This document shows positions 63,052 through 64,000 of a stretch of DNA of 64,000 nt, piece after piece (within the stretch, counting starts at the first letter, position 1; every line of letters begins with the position of its first letter). The notes under the pieces are model-generated. The model did no database searches, was not told where the DNA came from, and worked only from the letters and a program-made list of their open reading frames with translations. The stretch is taken from contig NZ_BALM01000001.1 of the NCBI RefSeq assembly GCF_000614975.1, forward strand, positions 310,001 to 374,000, given 5' to 3'. This stretch comes from Shewanella marina JCM 15074 (GTDB lineage Bacteria; Pseudomonadota; Gammaproteobacteria; Enterobacterales; Shewanellaceae). A program made the translations under genes and the position numbers.

Positions 63052-63657
63052 ATGGATAAATTAGGTCAAGAGTGGGTTTCTGCTGCTGTTGATGGCGAAT
63101 CTGATGCTAATACTCTCGCAGAGTTAGCAGCAGATAAAAGCTGTCATGATCAGTGGCGTAATTATCACCTAATTGGTGATACGTTACGTAATGAGTTACC
63201 AGCGACAATTGATTTAGACCTAAGTGCTCGTATCGCGATGGCGATTGATGATGAGCCAGCAATTGTAGCGCCTCAAGTTCAATCAACTACCCAAGCAGAT
63301 GAGTCTAAAAGCAAATCTAAGGTTGTACCGTTATTTAAACAGTTTGGTCAATACGCCATTGCTGCTTCAGTTGCATTAGTTGCTGTTGTGGGTGTACAAA
63401 ATTACAACCAAACTGATGCAGGTGTAAACACTGCGCCATTACCCGTGTTAACCACACGTCCATTGGTAGGTAGTGCATCACCTGTCAGTTTCCAGACTGA
63501 GCCCTCTTTGCAACAACAAGAGTATTCTAATGAGCAGGTTGCAGATCAGCGTCGTCGAGTGAATGCCTACATTCAGGATCATATGTTTCAACAAAGATTG
63601 AATCCTGGGCTAGAAATCAGCGACAATAGTGCTCTTCCAAAAGTTTCTGGACACTAA
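63052..63657 (+). CDS. rseA: Anti-sigma-E factor RseA
   Basis: RseA is a single-pass inner-membrane protein that holds RpoE until DegS and RseP cut it. The 201-residue protein starts MDKLGQEWVSAAVDGESDAN, the sigma-binding domain (about 1-80) with SCHDQWRNYHLIGDTLR. One membrane segment (about 101-118, FGQYAIAASVALVAVVGVQ) leads to the periplasmic RseB-binding part. It follows rpoE by 28 bp and is in the same operon. An AGGTG site precedes the ATG. Confidence 0.95.
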   Translation: MDKLGQEWVSAAVDGESDANTLAELAADKSCHDQWRNYHLIGDTLRNELPATIDLDLSARIAMAIDDEPAIVAPQVQSTTQADESKSKSKVVPLFKQFGQYAIAASVALVAVVGVQNYNQTDAGVNTAPLPVLTTRPLVGSASPVSFQTEPSLQQQEYSNEQVADQRRRVNAYIQDHMFQQRLNPGLEISDNSALPKVSGH

Positions 63658-63671
63658 TCCAAGGAGTTAGC

Positions 63672-64000
63672 TTGCGCTTTATCCTGCTGTTTGCCGTTCT
63701 CTTGAGTCATGTTGCCTATGCTCAAGAGGAATTATCTGCGAAAGCTTGGCTTGATAATATGAGTCAGGCTTTACGCGATAAACAATTCAAATATTCTCTC
63801 GTGCAACTTCAAGCTGATCATATTAGACCATTAATTTACCTACATGGTTTAGTTGATGGTCAAGGTGTTGCTTTTCTTGAGCACTTAAATGGCCCGCCCA
63901 AAAATGCAGTACGCGTAGGTGATACTGTGACTTTTATTGAGCATGACCAACCTGCTTATAGCGTACACACTAACCGAATTCCCGGTGTTTTCCCTGCAGC
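63672..64000 (+). CDS. rseB: Sigma-E regulator RseB, N-terminal part
   Basis: RseB binds the periplasmic domain of RseA and blocks its cleavage until lipopolysaccharide or misfolded porins signal stress. Only about the first 109 residues are in the window. The TTG start at 63672 has AAGGAG 5 bases upstream. A signal peptide (MRFILLFAVLLSHVAYA) leads to AKAWLDNMSQALRDKQFKYS and YLHGLVDGQGVAFLEHLNG, the MucB/RseB lipid-binding domain. It follows rseA in the operon. Confidence 0.92.
   Translation, partial: MRFILLFAVLLSHVAYAQEELSAKAWLDNMSQALRDKQFKYSLVQLQADHIRPLIYLHGLVDGQGVAFLEHLNGPPKNAVRVGDTVTFIEHDQPAYSVHTNRIPGVFPA

Overview
The window is chromosomal DNA from a gammaproteobacterium, almost certainly a Shewanella. 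The gene order rpoD-dnaG-yqeY-rpsU | tsaD | plsY | folB-folK-uppP, the lpp, cca, hemL, erpA, anmK, tyrS and gltBD block, and the run yhcC-hptA-oxyR-cyaC-mutH-rppH-ptsP-lgt-thyA-nhaA/R-sdhE-nadB-rpoE all match what is known of Shewanella, as does the stand-alone Hpt protein HptA. The DNA is visibly AT-rich, as in cold-water members of the genus. This assignment is inference, because no 16S gene is present.

Layout. 1-3155 (minus): rpoD (cut by the window edge), dnaG, yqeY and rpsU. 3484-8883: tsaD, plsY, folB, folK, uppP, rlmA and an L,D-transpeptidase. 9098-11117: a membrane protein with a C-terminal winged-helix-like region, then a type IV prepilin gene split by a small inverted-repeat element (MITE). 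11162-24854: mntH, lpp, cca, gspA-gspB, hemL, two ClC chloride transporters, a coiled-coil membrane protein, erpA and a second, intact prepilin. 24935-34830: aqpZ, an alkaline phosphatase and TonB receptor pair divergent from a ToxR-like membrane regulator with a TolB-like propeller, then anmK and a murein endopeptidase. 34959-45893: tyrS, small envelope proteins, a CbiB-like protein, mtnN, gltD and gltB. 46334-64000: yhcC, hptA, oxyR, cyaC, mutH, rppH, ptsP, a TauE-type exporter, lgt, thyA, nhaA, a Rap1a/Tai-like protein, nhaR, sdhE, ygfX, nadB and rpoE-rseA-rseB (cut by the edge).

The main anomaly is that eight otherwise normal genes (tsaD, mntH, gspA, erpA, gltB, yhcC, cyaC, nadB) each carry one frameshift. 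Seven look like a single missing base and mntH is one extra base or two missing. Each repaired length matches its family. Since tsaD and erpA are usually essential, assembly or sequencing error is the best explanation. The prepilin disruption differs: the element is bounded by a 3-bp duplication, and removing the element plus one TTA restores the frame exactly.

No tRNA, rRNA, CRISPR array, prophage or transposase gene was seen. The least explained stretches are the roughly 690-bp AT-rich gap between mutH and rppH, which holds two related hairpins built on TATCCACA, the membrane-tethered winged-helix protein at 9098-10162, and the receptor/phosphatase/regulator locus at 25.8-32.3 kb.
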